From Pseudomonadota bacterium (GTDB taxonomy: Bacteria; Pseudomonadota; Gammaproteobacteria; Arenicellales; Arenicellaceae), in NCBI GenBank assembly GCA_018660405.1, contig JABJKL010000252.1, positions 1-7,119 of the forward strand: DNA of 7,119 bases, given 5' to 3'. The stretch's first letter is position 1. Every line of letters begins with the position of its first letter. Made by a program: the position numbers and the translations under genes. The notes beneath the pieces were generated by a model. The model made no database searches. It was not told the origin of the DNA and saw nothing but the letters and a program-made list of their open reading frames with translations. This document shows positions 1 through 6,294 of the stretch, piece by piece.

Positions 1-763
1 CACTAGTGTCAACTAAAGGATAAAAAGTTCCAATTGCATTAGAACCACCGCCAACACAAGCGTAAACGCGGTCAGGCAGGCCACCCGTAATAGTCTGAAA
101 TTGTTCGCGTGCTTCCTCACCAATAATCGACTGGAACCAGCTGACCATTTCCGGGAAGGGGTGTGGGCCACACGCTGTACCCAACACATAATGCGTATCG
201 TCCATGTTGGTCACCCAATCACGTAAACATTCGTTGATCGCATCTTTAAGCGTCTGTTGTCCATCTTCGACGGCGACCACCTCCGCCCCCAATTTCTCCA
301 TCCAAAATACATTCGGGCGTTGGCGAGCCACATCCACCGCACCCATATAAATTTTGCACTCCAAGCCAAAACGCGCGGCCATCGTCGCCGTCGCATAGCC
401 ATGCTGGCCAGCCCCTGTTTCAGCAATAACACGGGTTTTACCCATCCGCTTAACCAGCAGGCCTTGGCCGATGACATTATTTATCTTATGCGCGCCGGTT
501 TGATTTAGATCCTCACGCTTGGCATAAATTCGGGCACCGCCGAGCTGTTTGGATAAATTGTCCAGGCTAGTGATGGGCGTTGGTCGACCAGAGAAAGACT
601 GCCCGACCGAAACAAATTCGCTCCAAAACTCTGGATCTTGTCTCGCGCTACGAAATTCGCGCTTAAGGTCTTCTATGGTCGTGTGTAGAATTTCCGGCAG
701 AAAAATTCCACCGAAGTCGCCATAATATCCCTCGCGTCCATCATCAAAGTCGAATAAACCCAT
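1..763 (-). CDS. trpB: Tryptophan synthase beta subunit, 5' part (runs off the left edge)
   Basis: This PLP enzyme joins indole, normally channelled from TrpA, to L-serine to give L-tryptophan in the cytoplasm. The 254 codons present cover the N-terminal domain and much of the core; about 400 is usual. Visible motifs are GDFGG near residue 15, the PLP Schiff-base lysine K93 in GAHKINN, the catalytic glutamate E115 in ETGAGQHG (115-122), and the phosphate-binding loop GGGSNA (238-243). The start is ATG at 763-761, preceded by a weak AAGTGG; an in-frame GTG lies 12 bases further up, just after a stop. The sequence style (GYYGDFGG, LPEILH, EDLNQTGAHKINN) resembles TrpB of Bacteroidetes and related groups, as I recall them, more than E. 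coli TrpB (LLHGGAHKTNQ). The gene upstream is a PPTase rather than trpF, so this may be a separate trpBA unit or a second trpB copy. Whether trpA follows cannot be seen. The function call is very secure; the origin is inference. Confidence 0.96.
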   Translation of the reverse strand, partial: MGLFDFDDGREGYYGDFGGIFLPEILHTTIEDLKREFRSARQDPEFWSEFVSVGQSFSGRPTPITSLDNLSKQLGGARIYAKREDLNQTGAHKINNVIGQGLLVKRMGKTRVIAETGAGQHGYATATMAARFGLECKIYMGAVDVARQRPNVFWMEKLGAEVVAVEDGQQTLKDAINECLRDWVTNMDDTHYVLGTACGPHPFPEMVSWFQSIIGEEAREQFQTITGGLPDRVYACVGGGSNAIGTFYPLVDTS

Positions 764-954
764 AACATTTGCCACTTTTTAATCAGCGCGTATCCTATCA
801 TCGGGCGAATGCACCGCACAGCGCTTACAATTACACTTTAGTTACCAACAACAATGATTAATAACTTGACCCAAAGCCGGTTCTCACGCGTTCTACAGCG
901 GTGGCGAACGTGTTAGAACGGGGACCAGTAAAGCAGTGAGCATTAATAGGGTTC
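764..954. other. Intergenic gap between the PPTase gene and trpB
   Basis: No coding potential is seen in these 191 bases. The trpB-proximal half (about 825-870) is AT-rich and could hold a trpB promoter on the minus strand, but no -35/-10 pair at 16-18 bp spacing stands out. The PPTase-proximal half holds an inverted repeat, listed separately. Confidence 0.5.
889..920 (-). repeat. Inverted repeat downstream of the PPTase gene
   Basis: The arms CGTTCTA (889-895) and TAGAACG (914-920) are perfect complements around an 18-base loop. Allowing one bulged A, the stem extends to CGTTCTACA against TGTTAGAACG. It lies about 35-66 bases past the PPTase stop codon on the minus strand. It could be an mRNA 3'-end structure, but no T-run follows on either strand, so it is not a standard intrinsic terminator. 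Confidence 0.3.
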
Positions 955-1749
955 TTACAATCGAAAAAAGCGCAGCTTTGGGAAGTACGATGCGGTGAGG
1001 CCCACCACATATTCATCAAATAACAATTGAGTTAACCACCAACTTCGGCCGCCTGCTTCGAATTCCAAACTCGCTGTACCGAGATCACAGGCGATTTCTA
1101 CTTCATTCATATTGAAATTTACACCCACACCCATCGCTTTACCGTAACTTTCCTTTCTCGTCCACCCCGCGAGAAAACGCTGGGCAGTGGACTGCTGTGA
1201 GTGGCTGTCAGAACACTTATCAGAGTGGCTGGAAATTTCAGTAATTTCTGCGGCTGAGAACTTTCGCTGCAAAATACGCTGGTACTCTAATTTTCGCGCT
1301 AGATTTTCAATATCGATTCCCAGCTCTCCAGAATCACCAATCACGTATATGCCCATTCCCCTGGTATCGGAATAACGGGTATCGGAATAATTGAATGCCG
1401 GGCCTCCTTGGGTGCCAATAAGTTGGGGCTTACCCAGACGACCTATTCCGAGTTCAATATCGCCTGCTTGCGTATCTGTGTACGCAGCGAGCAGCTTGCG
1501 TAAAAAAACTCGTGCTCGCAAATAGTCGCCTTTCTTATCGGCGGGCATGCGATCAAATTTGTCCATTTCTCGATCGGTCAACCAAGGTAGATACGCGACA
1601 TCCGCTTCAAGCAAGTTGCTCCGCTCCCCGGTTGTTGCGAGCGGCGTTGCCCAAATATGTAACTCATCCGGCGATAATTTCGGCGCGTCGGTCAGATTTA
1701 TTGAGCCTGCCTCCCAGACAACAGGAGGTGAACCTATGCCATGAGTCAT
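955..1749 (-). CDS. Sfp-type 4'-phosphopantetheinyl transferase
   Basis: This enzyme moves the phosphopantetheine arm of coenzyme A onto a serine of an acyl- or peptidyl-carrier protein, converting apo to holo carrier in the cytoplasm. The 264-residue length suits the two-lobed Sfp/AcpT class. Visible features are an N-terminal lobe with the RARVFLRKLLAAY helix (78-90) and LGKPQL (105-110), the metal-binding GIDIE (D146, E148), and WTRKESYGK (196-204) with the conserved Glu E200 and Lys K204. The CoA-binding motif, usually N-x-S-H, reads FNYSDT here, and YSDTR is repeated in tandem (121-130). A serine-rich stretch at 173-188 lies before the WTRKES helix. The ATG at 1749 overlaps the ilvA stop as ATGA and has no Shine-Dalgarno sequence of its own, so translation is probably coupled to ilvA. 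The first 25 or so residues fall before the usual family start (LHIW). No carrier-protein, NRPS or PKS gene is in view, so the target is unknown. The family is secure, the substrate is not. Confidence 0.9.
   Translation of the reverse strand: MTHGIGSPPVVWEAGSINLTDAPKLSPDELHIWATPLATTGERSNLLEADVAYLPWLTDREMDKFDRMPADKKGDYLRARVFLRKLLAAYTDTQAGDIELGIGRLGKPQLIGTQGGPAFNYSDTRYSDTRGMGIYVIGDSGELGIDIENLARKLEYQRILQRKFSAAEITEISSHSDKCSDSHSQQSTAQRFLAGWTRKESYGKAMGVGVNFNMNEVEIACDLGTASLEFEAGGRSWWLTQLLFDEYVVGLTASYFPKLRFFRL
1363..1392 (-). repeat. 15-bp in-frame tandem duplication inside the PPTase gene
   Basis: The 13-base string GGTATCGGAATAA occurs at 1363-1375 and again at 1378-1390, a period of exactly 15. 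On the minus strand it encodes YSDTR twice in a row, at residues 121-130, at the site of the family's N-x-S-H motif. The near-perfect identity suggests a recent slippage event that kept the frame. Confidence 0.85.
1746..1749 (-). promoter_or_regulatory. ATGA stop-start overlap coupling ilvA to the PPTase gene
   Basis: On the minus strand the four bases read ATGA: the last three are the ilvA stop (TGA) and the first three the PPTase start (ATG). The bases upstream of this ATG are AT-rich and contain no purine-rich ribosome site, so re-initiation by ribosomes ending ilvA is the simplest reading. Confidence 0.8.
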
Positions 1750-3257
1750 GACAGAAATATTTTATAGGCTGGGTTGTCCGTTTCTTCTGCGTAATAATAG
1801 CCGAGCGTTTCGAGAAAACCGGCAAACTCAGCATGATCATCCGGAACCACTTGAACACCACACAACACACGGCCAAAGTCTGTGCCATGATTACGATAAT
1901 GAAACAGGCTGATGTTCCAACGATCGCCCAGCGCATCAAGGAAATCCAGTAATGCACCCGGACGTTCCGGAAAGCGAAAGCGGAATAGACGTTCATTCGC
2001 CGCCTTGCCCGCGTGCCCCCCAAGCATATGACGCACATGCACCTTGGCAATTTCGTTGTCCGTCAGGTCTACAACCTGGTACTGGGCAGCCTGCAGAGAC
2101 GTCAGAATACGACTCAAATCATTCGCATTTTTAAGCTGAAGGCCCAGGTAAACATTGGCATCATGCTCGTCCGCATAACGATAATTGAATTCTGTAATAT
2201 TGAATGACCCAAGCGCCCGACAGAATGTCCTAAAACTGCCTGGCCGTTCCGGAATGGTAACCGCAACAATTCCCTCTCGGCGCTCGCCAATCTCGGTACG
2301 CTCGGCAACATGTCTCAGTCGATCAAAATTCATGTTCGCTCCAGAAGCGATGGCTACAACATCAATCTCTTTGCGATTATTTTCTACCAACCATTTTTTA
2401 ACTCCGGCGACACTTAAGGCGCCCGCCGGCTCCTGAATGGTGCGGGTATCTTCAAATATATCTTTAATCGCTGCACACATTTCGTCGGTTGTAACCAAAA
2501 CGATCTCATCAATTAGCTCCCTGGTAATCTCGAAAGTCAGCTCGCCAACCTGCTTAACGGCCACACCATCGGCAAAGATGCCCACCTCATCAAGCACCAC
2601 TCGCTTGCCAGCACGAATTGACCGATCCATCGCATCCGCATCAGCGGGCTCAACACCAATGATTTTAACCTCGGGTCGCACCGCTTTAACGTAGCTTGCA
2701 ATACCGGCGACCAGGCCGCCTCCGCCGATGGGTACAAATATGGCCTCCAACTCGCCTGGGTGCTGATCCAGTATTTCTTTGCCTACGGTGCCCTGACCGG
2801 CGATAACCAGCGGATCGTCATAAGGACTAATAAAGGTAAGTCCTTTTGCTGCCAAAAGTTGATTGGCCAACACCTGCGCGTCGCTATAACTATCGCCATG
2901 CAGCACGACCTCGGCACCGTGATTTCTAACCGCATCGACTTTTATCTGAGGTGTGGTGGCGGGCATCACAATAGTTGCTTTGGTACCCAATAGCTTGGCC
3001 GAAAGCGCGACGCCCTGCGCATGATTACCCGCCGAAGCCGCAATAACACCGACGGCAAGCTGCTGTTTCGATAATTGAGCCATTTTATTATAGGCGCCAC
3101 GCAACTTGAACGAAAACACCGGCAGTTTATCTTCTCGTTTTAGCCAAATATGGCTGCCGAATCGTCGTGAAAGGTTTTCAGCGTAGTCCAGACTGGTCGG
3201 CTCAATTGCCTCGTAGACTTTAGACTGATCAATCAGGTTTTTGTATGACTCACTCAT
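1746..3257 (-). CDS. ilvA: Threonine ammonia-lyase, biosynthetic (threonine deaminase)
   Basis: This PLP enzyme converts L-threonine to 2-oxobutanoate and ammonia, the committed step of isoleucine synthesis. At 503 residues it matches the biosynthetic form (E. coli 514), not the short catabolic TdcB (about 330). The catalytic domain spans about 15-320, with the PLP lysine K51 in SFKLRGAYNKM, SAGNHAQG (75-82) and the phosphate-binding GGGGL (178-182). The C-terminal regulatory part holds two ACT-like repeats at about 328-400 and 423-500, with ITEFNYR and ISLFHYRNHGTD, the region that in this family binds isoleucine (inhibitor) and valine (activator). The ATG at 3257 aligns with known N-termini. 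Upstream, AAGG sits only one base before the ATG, so the Shine-Dalgarno is poorly placed. No leader-peptide attenuator was seen. The stop overlaps the PPTase start (ATGA). The gene is divergent from rpiA and the DUF547 relic. Very secure. Confidence 0.98.
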   Translation of the reverse strand: MSESYKNLIDQSKVYEAIEPTSLDYAENLSRRFGSHIWLKREDKLPVFSFKLRGAYNKMAQLSKQQLAVGVIAASAGNHAQGVALSAKLLGTKATIVMPATTPQIKVDAVRNHGAEVVLHGDSYSDAQVLANQLLAAKGLTFISPYDDPLVIAGQGTVGKEILDQHPGELEAIFVPIGGGGLVAGIASYVKAVRPEVKIIGVEPADADAMDRSIRAGKRVVLDEVGIFADGVAVKQVGELTFEITRELIDEIVLVTTDEMCAAIKDIFEDTRTIQEPAGALSVAGVKKWLVENNRKEIDVVAIASGANMNFDRLRHVAERTEIGERREGIVAVTIPERPGSFRTFCRALGSFNITEFNYRYADEHDANVYLGLQLKNANDLSRILTSLQAAQYQVVDLTDNEIAKVHVRHMLGGHAGKAANERLFRFRFPERPGALLDFLDALGDRWNISLFHYRNHGTDFGRVLCGVQVVPDDHAEFAGFLETLGYYYAEETDNPAYKIFLS

Positions 3258-3310
3258 GCCTTAAGGTGGTTGCATAGTTTAATTTATAGTTTGATTCTGG
3301 ATTCTAACCC

Positions 3311-3625
3311 GTGACCGGTTCACTTGTTTATAGAAAGATTGGATTAGTCCGACTATCGATTCTGTTGATTGCCCTAATGACAGACGCGGCAACGACACTT
3401 GAATAACCGACCCCCGCCAGCCCGGGGAGCGATGAATCAAATTCGGTAGATATCGATCATCCGCGAGGGACTTTAATTAAAAATGAAGAGCTCTACCTTT
3501 CCGGAATCTACCACTGGTATAAGGAATATTTTGGCGCGTACGCGGAGCCATCATTATTGGAACTGCTAAAACAACCGTTTTATCGGTATGATCGTAGCTA
3601 CGACTGGAATGTTAATCAGCCGTGA
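3311..3625 (+). pseudogene. Remnant of a DUF547 family protein gene
   Basis: In one plus-strand frame, GTG at 3311 opens 31 codons that look like a signal peptide: basic residues (YRK, VR), a hydrophobic core (LSILLIALM), then TDAATT. TAA follows at 3404-3406. The same frame then stays open to TGA at 3623-3625 and reads DHPRG, LYLSGIYHWYKEYFG, LLELLKQP and YDWNVNQP. These closely resemble the end of DUF547 proteins as I recall them (hPRG, then LSxIyxWyxxDFG, then YDWsLN at the C-terminus). DUF547 proteins are usually exported and about 250-280 residues long; only about 55 recognisable domain residues remain. No ATG, GTG or plausible TTG start opens the C-terminal piece. The simplest reading is a gene broken by an internal deletion and a stop, lying just upstream of rpiA. 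The domain tail is fairly convincing. The link to the signal-peptide-like piece in the same frame is inference and could be chance. Confidence 0.55.
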
Positions 3626-3672
3626 TCAACTTCAAGTTTTAGACTTCTTAATTCGAGCGATCCACAAACCCA

Positions 3673-3680
3673 GAGAGGGG
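3673..3680 (+). promoter_or_regulatory. Ribosome-binding site of rpiA
   Basis: GAGAGGGG ends 7 bases before the ATG at 3688. This strong, well-spaced Shine-Dalgarno fixes the rpiA start and rules against the overlapping frame that begins at 3588. Confidence 0.8.
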
Positions 3681-3687
3681 CGTAATA

Positions 3688-4344
3688 ATGTCTGCCAACC
3701 AGCAAAAACTGAACGCCGCACGCGCCGCGATGGAGCACATAGAGTACGATTGGGTCGTCGGGGTAGGAACGGGATCAACAGCCAATCATTTCATTGATGT
3801 ACTGGCAGAAAGCAAAGACCGTATCGACGGAGCAGTAGCCAGTTCAGAAGCCTCTGCCCAGAGACTTGGCGAGCACGGAATACGCGTTCTTGGGCTGGAC
3901 CAAACGGGTGATTTGCCGGTCTATGTAGACGGTGCAGATGAAGCAACCAAACATTTGCATCTTATTAAAGGCGGCGGTGCGGCACTTACTCGCGAGAAAA
4001 TAGTCGCCGCAGCCAGCGAAAAATTTATTTGTATTGCCGATTCGTCAAAATTGGTTCCAGTATTGGGCAAATTTCCTCTCCCAATTGAGGTCATTCCCAT
4101 GGCTCGGTCTTACGTAGCCAGACAAATCTGTAAATTCGGTGGTCGTCCCGTGTATCGTGAAGGATGTATTACCGATAATGGCAACGAAATACTCGATGTT
4201 CATGGCCTTGATATCAGCAATCCAGTGGAAATGGAGACTAGGCTGAACCAACTCGTCGGGATTGTCACCAACGGTTTATTTGCTAACAGACCTGCGAATG
4301 TGCTGATTCTTGGTGAAGACCAAGGTGTGCGGGAAATCACCTGA
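3688..4344 (+). CDS. rpiA: Ribose-5-phosphate isomerase A
   Basis: This cytoplasmic enzyme interconverts ribose 5-phosphate and ribulose 5-phosphate in the non-oxidative pentose phosphate pathway, feeding nucleotide, histidine and tryptophan precursors. The 218 residues compare with 219 in E. coli, and key residues fall at the same numbers: GTGST (27-31) for phosphate binding, D81 and D84 in DGADE, K94 in KGGGAAL, and the catalytic base E103 in REK. SSEAS (52-56) is the second phosphate loop. The strong ribosome site at 3673-3680 supports the ATG. The gene appears monocistronic, 62 bases after the DUF547 relic and convergent with the next gene at only 39 bases. Complete and apparently functional. 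Confidence 0.98.
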   Translation: MSANQQKLNAARAAMEHIEYDWVVGVGTGSTANHFIDVLAESKDRIDGAVASSEASAQRLGEHGIRVLGLDQTGDLPVYVDGADEATKHLHLIKGGGAALTREKIVAAASEKFICIADSSKLVPVLGKFPLPIEVIPMARSYVARQICKFGGRPVYREGCITDNGNEILDVHGLDISNPVEMETRLNQLVGIVTNGLFANRPANVLILGEDQGVREIT

Positions 4345-4353
4345 TGCTCGCCC

Positions 4354-4384
4354 GAGAGCTTCAGGCAGCAATTTAGGGGCTCTC
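4354..4384. terminator. Possible hairpin between the convergent rpiA and glycosidase-like genes
   Basis: GAGAGC (4354-4359) pairs with GCTCTC (4379-4384), and two G-U pairs lengthen the stem on the plus strand. It lies 10 bases after the rpiA stop and touches the stop of the opposite gene, a usual place for a shared terminator. The loop is long (about 15-19 bases) and no T-run follows, so this is weak. Confidence 0.25.
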
Positions 4385-5469
4385 TAAGGTTTCCGCGGCC
4401 GGTCCTGCAATTCACCCATCATCAGCTGCTTTAAAGCTTCGAAAGAAGGCATTTTACGTAAGCGATCGCCACGGCTATCAACCAGGCCGTAACCTGGGTT
4501 AACCAGTTGCCACCAGTATACGCGTTTAACCCAACCCGTTTGCCAGGCCAGCTGGTAATATAGCTTTAAATACGCCGCCTGAGTTGTTTCATCGACGGTT
4601 CGCGATGGGTGCCCGGAATTTGGCGTGTACGGCTTGGTATCGAGTAACGGCCAATTCGTTTCGGTTACCCAAAGCTCATCAGAACACCGGTTACCAAGGC
4701 TAGCCATTGCCTTAAATAATCGTAGTTTATTCTCTAAATCAAACACTCCATACTGAGTATTCCAGGGTGAATGTCGCCGATTGACGTATAACTCGGCAGC
4801 CATCGCATCCAAATGGTAATCGGCAAAATTAAATACGGTTCGCCATGCTGGCAGTGGTTCAAAATCAATGACTGACGAACCGATAATTTTTATTCCTTTT
4901 GATCGTATTTCCTGTGCAACACTTTGCAAGTTGAGATAATCACGCGTACTGCGACAACCCCACTTGGTCCGATTTATGGCGTTACCTATCCAAAGCGCCT
5001 CGCATACGTTGCGGTTGACAAACACTTCTGCAATCCGGGTTAGCTGCCTGCGCCATCGATCTAATTCTTGCACTGAATTTCGACTTTGCAAAACATTGAC
5101 AACAAATCGACAACCTTCAAATTTTTCCATCCAATGTTGATACTCATCAGCGAGGTGCGATTCCCAACAAGGAATACGGACCAACAGGTTTTCAATACCT
5201 AATTCGGCCACTAAATCTACTAACTCGTTATCATTATTAGCAAGCGGCGAAACGCTTAAGCCCACAAATTGCTTTGCGGGGATATCACACGGGTGTTTTC
5301 GCAAGGTCAGGTATTTCAGTAGCAGTGGTACCGCGCCCAGAAGTGCAGCACCAGAAACTTTCGCGTACTCAGCAATTTGGTGAGCACTTAGCCTGGGCTT
5401 GGCTTCCGACTCAAGCTTGTATGGCTGCGAGGAATATGGATCCCACCACTCGGGTGGCTGCTCAAGCAT
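4384..5469 (-). CDS. Glycoside-hydrolase-like TIM-barrel protein, function unknown
   Basis: The 361-residue protein looks like a clan A type (beta/alpha)8 glycosidase fold but matches no named enzyme I can recall. A basic N-terminus is followed by a moderately hydrophobic segment at 39-54 (GAALLGAVPLLLKYL) that could touch or cross the membrane; no cleavable signal peptide is seen. The barrel spans about 68-335. WVTETNWP (267-274) resembles the strand-7 nucleophile motif with E270. WIGNAINRTKW (160-170) sits where strand 4 should carry the acid/base Glu of an N-E pair, but the residue after N163 is alanine. YWWQLVNPGYGLVD (318-331) resembles strand 8 of such barrels. With one carboxylate missing it may bind sugar without hydrolysis, use another residue, or have changed chemistry. 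The start is ATG at 5469, with an in-frame stop 21 bases upstream and AAGG about 17 bases upstream, a weak ribosome site. trmB lies 132 bases upstream on the same strand, so it may have its own promoter. The fold is likely; the activity is unknown. Confidence 0.7.
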   Translation of the reverse strand: MLEQPPEWWDPYSSQPYKLESEAKPRLSAHQIAEYAKVSGAALLGAVPLLLKYLTLRKHPCDIPAKQFVGLSVSPLANNDNELVDLVAELGIENLLVRIPCWESHLADEYQHWMEKFEGCRFVVNVLQSRNSVQELDRWRRQLTRIAEVFVNRNVCEALWIGNAINRTKWGCRSTRDYLNLQSVAQEIRSKGIKIIGSSVIDFEPLPAWRTVFNFADYHLDAMAAELYVNRRHSPWNTQYGVFDLENKLRLFKAMASLGNRCSDELWVTETNWPLLDTKPYTPNSGHPSRTVDETTQAAYLKLYYQLAWQTGWVKRVYWWQLVNPGYGLVDSRGDRLRKMPSFEALKQLMMGELQDRPRKP

Positions 5470-5601
5470 CGCTAGTACGACGGAACCTTAGGTGTTTGAT
5501 GAAAAAGCGCACGAAATGGAGGCGGTTAATGTTTACAAGTAATCGATTGGATCATTTTTAACACAGTCCGAGAGTACAAAGAACAGTTGCCGCGCAAATT
5601 C

Positions 5602-6294
5602 CTAGGTTTGAATTCTGGAAAAAAGAATATCTCTTACTCGATGTCCCAAGCCGTGTCCTCTGGCTTCATATTTGGTAATCGGTCGCCATTGGGGGCGTAA
5701 TGCAAACGTCGCAACAGTATTCTCAAATTTTGTATGCGCGGTTAACAGCTCGAGTACCTCCTCAGCATAAGGCTCCCAATCCGTAGCAATGTGAAGTAAA
5801 CCATCTGCTTTAATGACTCGGGCCAGCTCGTCCAAAAACCCGAGGTTAATAAGCCTCCGCTTATTGTGCCTTTTTTTGTGCCACGGATCGGGGAAAAACA
5901 TTTGTACCCTGGCCAGCGAAGTAGCGGGTATTTGCTGCTCAAACACCTGCACGGCATCGTCCAACGATAGCCGAATATTTTTTAGACCCCGCCGCTCTAC
6001 CTGGCCCAGCAGGTTGCCCACGCCAGGCCGGTAAACCTCAATACCAAAATAATTTACCACTGGCTCTGCTTCCGCCATATCGACTAACGATTGACCATTA
6101 CCAAACCCGATTTCGCACACCACTGGATTGGTATTTTTAAATAACGATGGGAAGCTCAAACAACCATCGTTCAGGCGCACACCCAACGCCGGAAAAAGCT
6201 GTTCCAGAGCTCGCTTTTGAGCCGATGTTATACGCCCCTCTCGCCGCACGAAGCTACGTATAGGTCGATGCTGTTTTCTATCAGTGTCGGACAT
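5602..6294 (-). CDS. trmB: tRNA (guanine-N7-)-methyltransferase
   Basis: This enzyme methylates N7 of guanine 46 in the variable loop of many tRNAs, using S-adenosylmethionine. Taken from the ATG at 6294 the protein has 230 residues (E. coli 239). Motifs in order are IRSFVRR (12-18), the SAM-binding EIGFGNG (61-67), GIEV (84-87), FFPDPWHKKRHNKRR (133-147) of the catalytic/tRNA-binding region, ATDWEPYA (170-177), and the C-terminal TKYEARGHGLGH (207-218). A GTG three codons further up (6303) is also in frame. The ATG is preferred because GGGGTGG at 6306-6300 then stands 5 bases ahead, whereas it would overlap the GTG. The usual gammaproteobacterial neighbours (thiG, hemW, rdgB) are absent here. 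The leader carries a small ORF and competing hairpins, listed separately. The enzyme call is secure. Confidence 0.97.
   Translation of the reverse strand: MSDTDRKQHRPIRSFVRREGRITSAQKRALEQLFPALGVRLNDGCLSFPSLFKNTNPVVCEIGFGNGQSLVDMAEAEPVVNYFGIEVYRPGVGNLLGQVERRGLKNIRLSLDDAVQVFEQQIPATSLARVQMFFPDPWHKKRHNKRRLINLGFLDELARVIKADGLLHIATDWEPYAEEVLELLTAHTKFENTVATFALRPQWRPITKYEARGHGLGHRVRDILFSRIQT

Larger units (their letters stand above)
3258..3687. other. Divergent ilvA / rpiA intergenic region
   Basis: These 430 bases separate two divergent genes and hold the DUF547 relic as their only coding signal. The minus-strand stretch just ahead of ilvA (about 3266-3290) is AT-rich and contains TATAAA-like -10 candidates, but no matching -35 at proper spacing. 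No convincing rpiA promoter is visible in 3626-3672. No riboswitch-like fold was recognised. Confidence 0.5.

Noticed and set aside
211..508. Open frames of 83-88 codons on both strands inside trpB
   Set aside because: They are out-of-frame readings of the trpB coding sequence, rich in Arg and Trp with no recognisable motifs.
3331..3402. Alternative plus-strand frame reading SVDCPND as the middle CPN motif of DUF547
   Set aside because: Its distance to HPRG is about right, but the surrounding residues do not fit and the frame closes on both sides; the signal-peptide-like frame in the same bases is more convincing.
3588..3797. Plus-strand 69-codon ORF overlapping the rpiA start
   Set aside because: It lies across the DUF547 relic and rpiA in a different frame, has no ribosome site, and its residues look non-protein-like; rpiA is certain.
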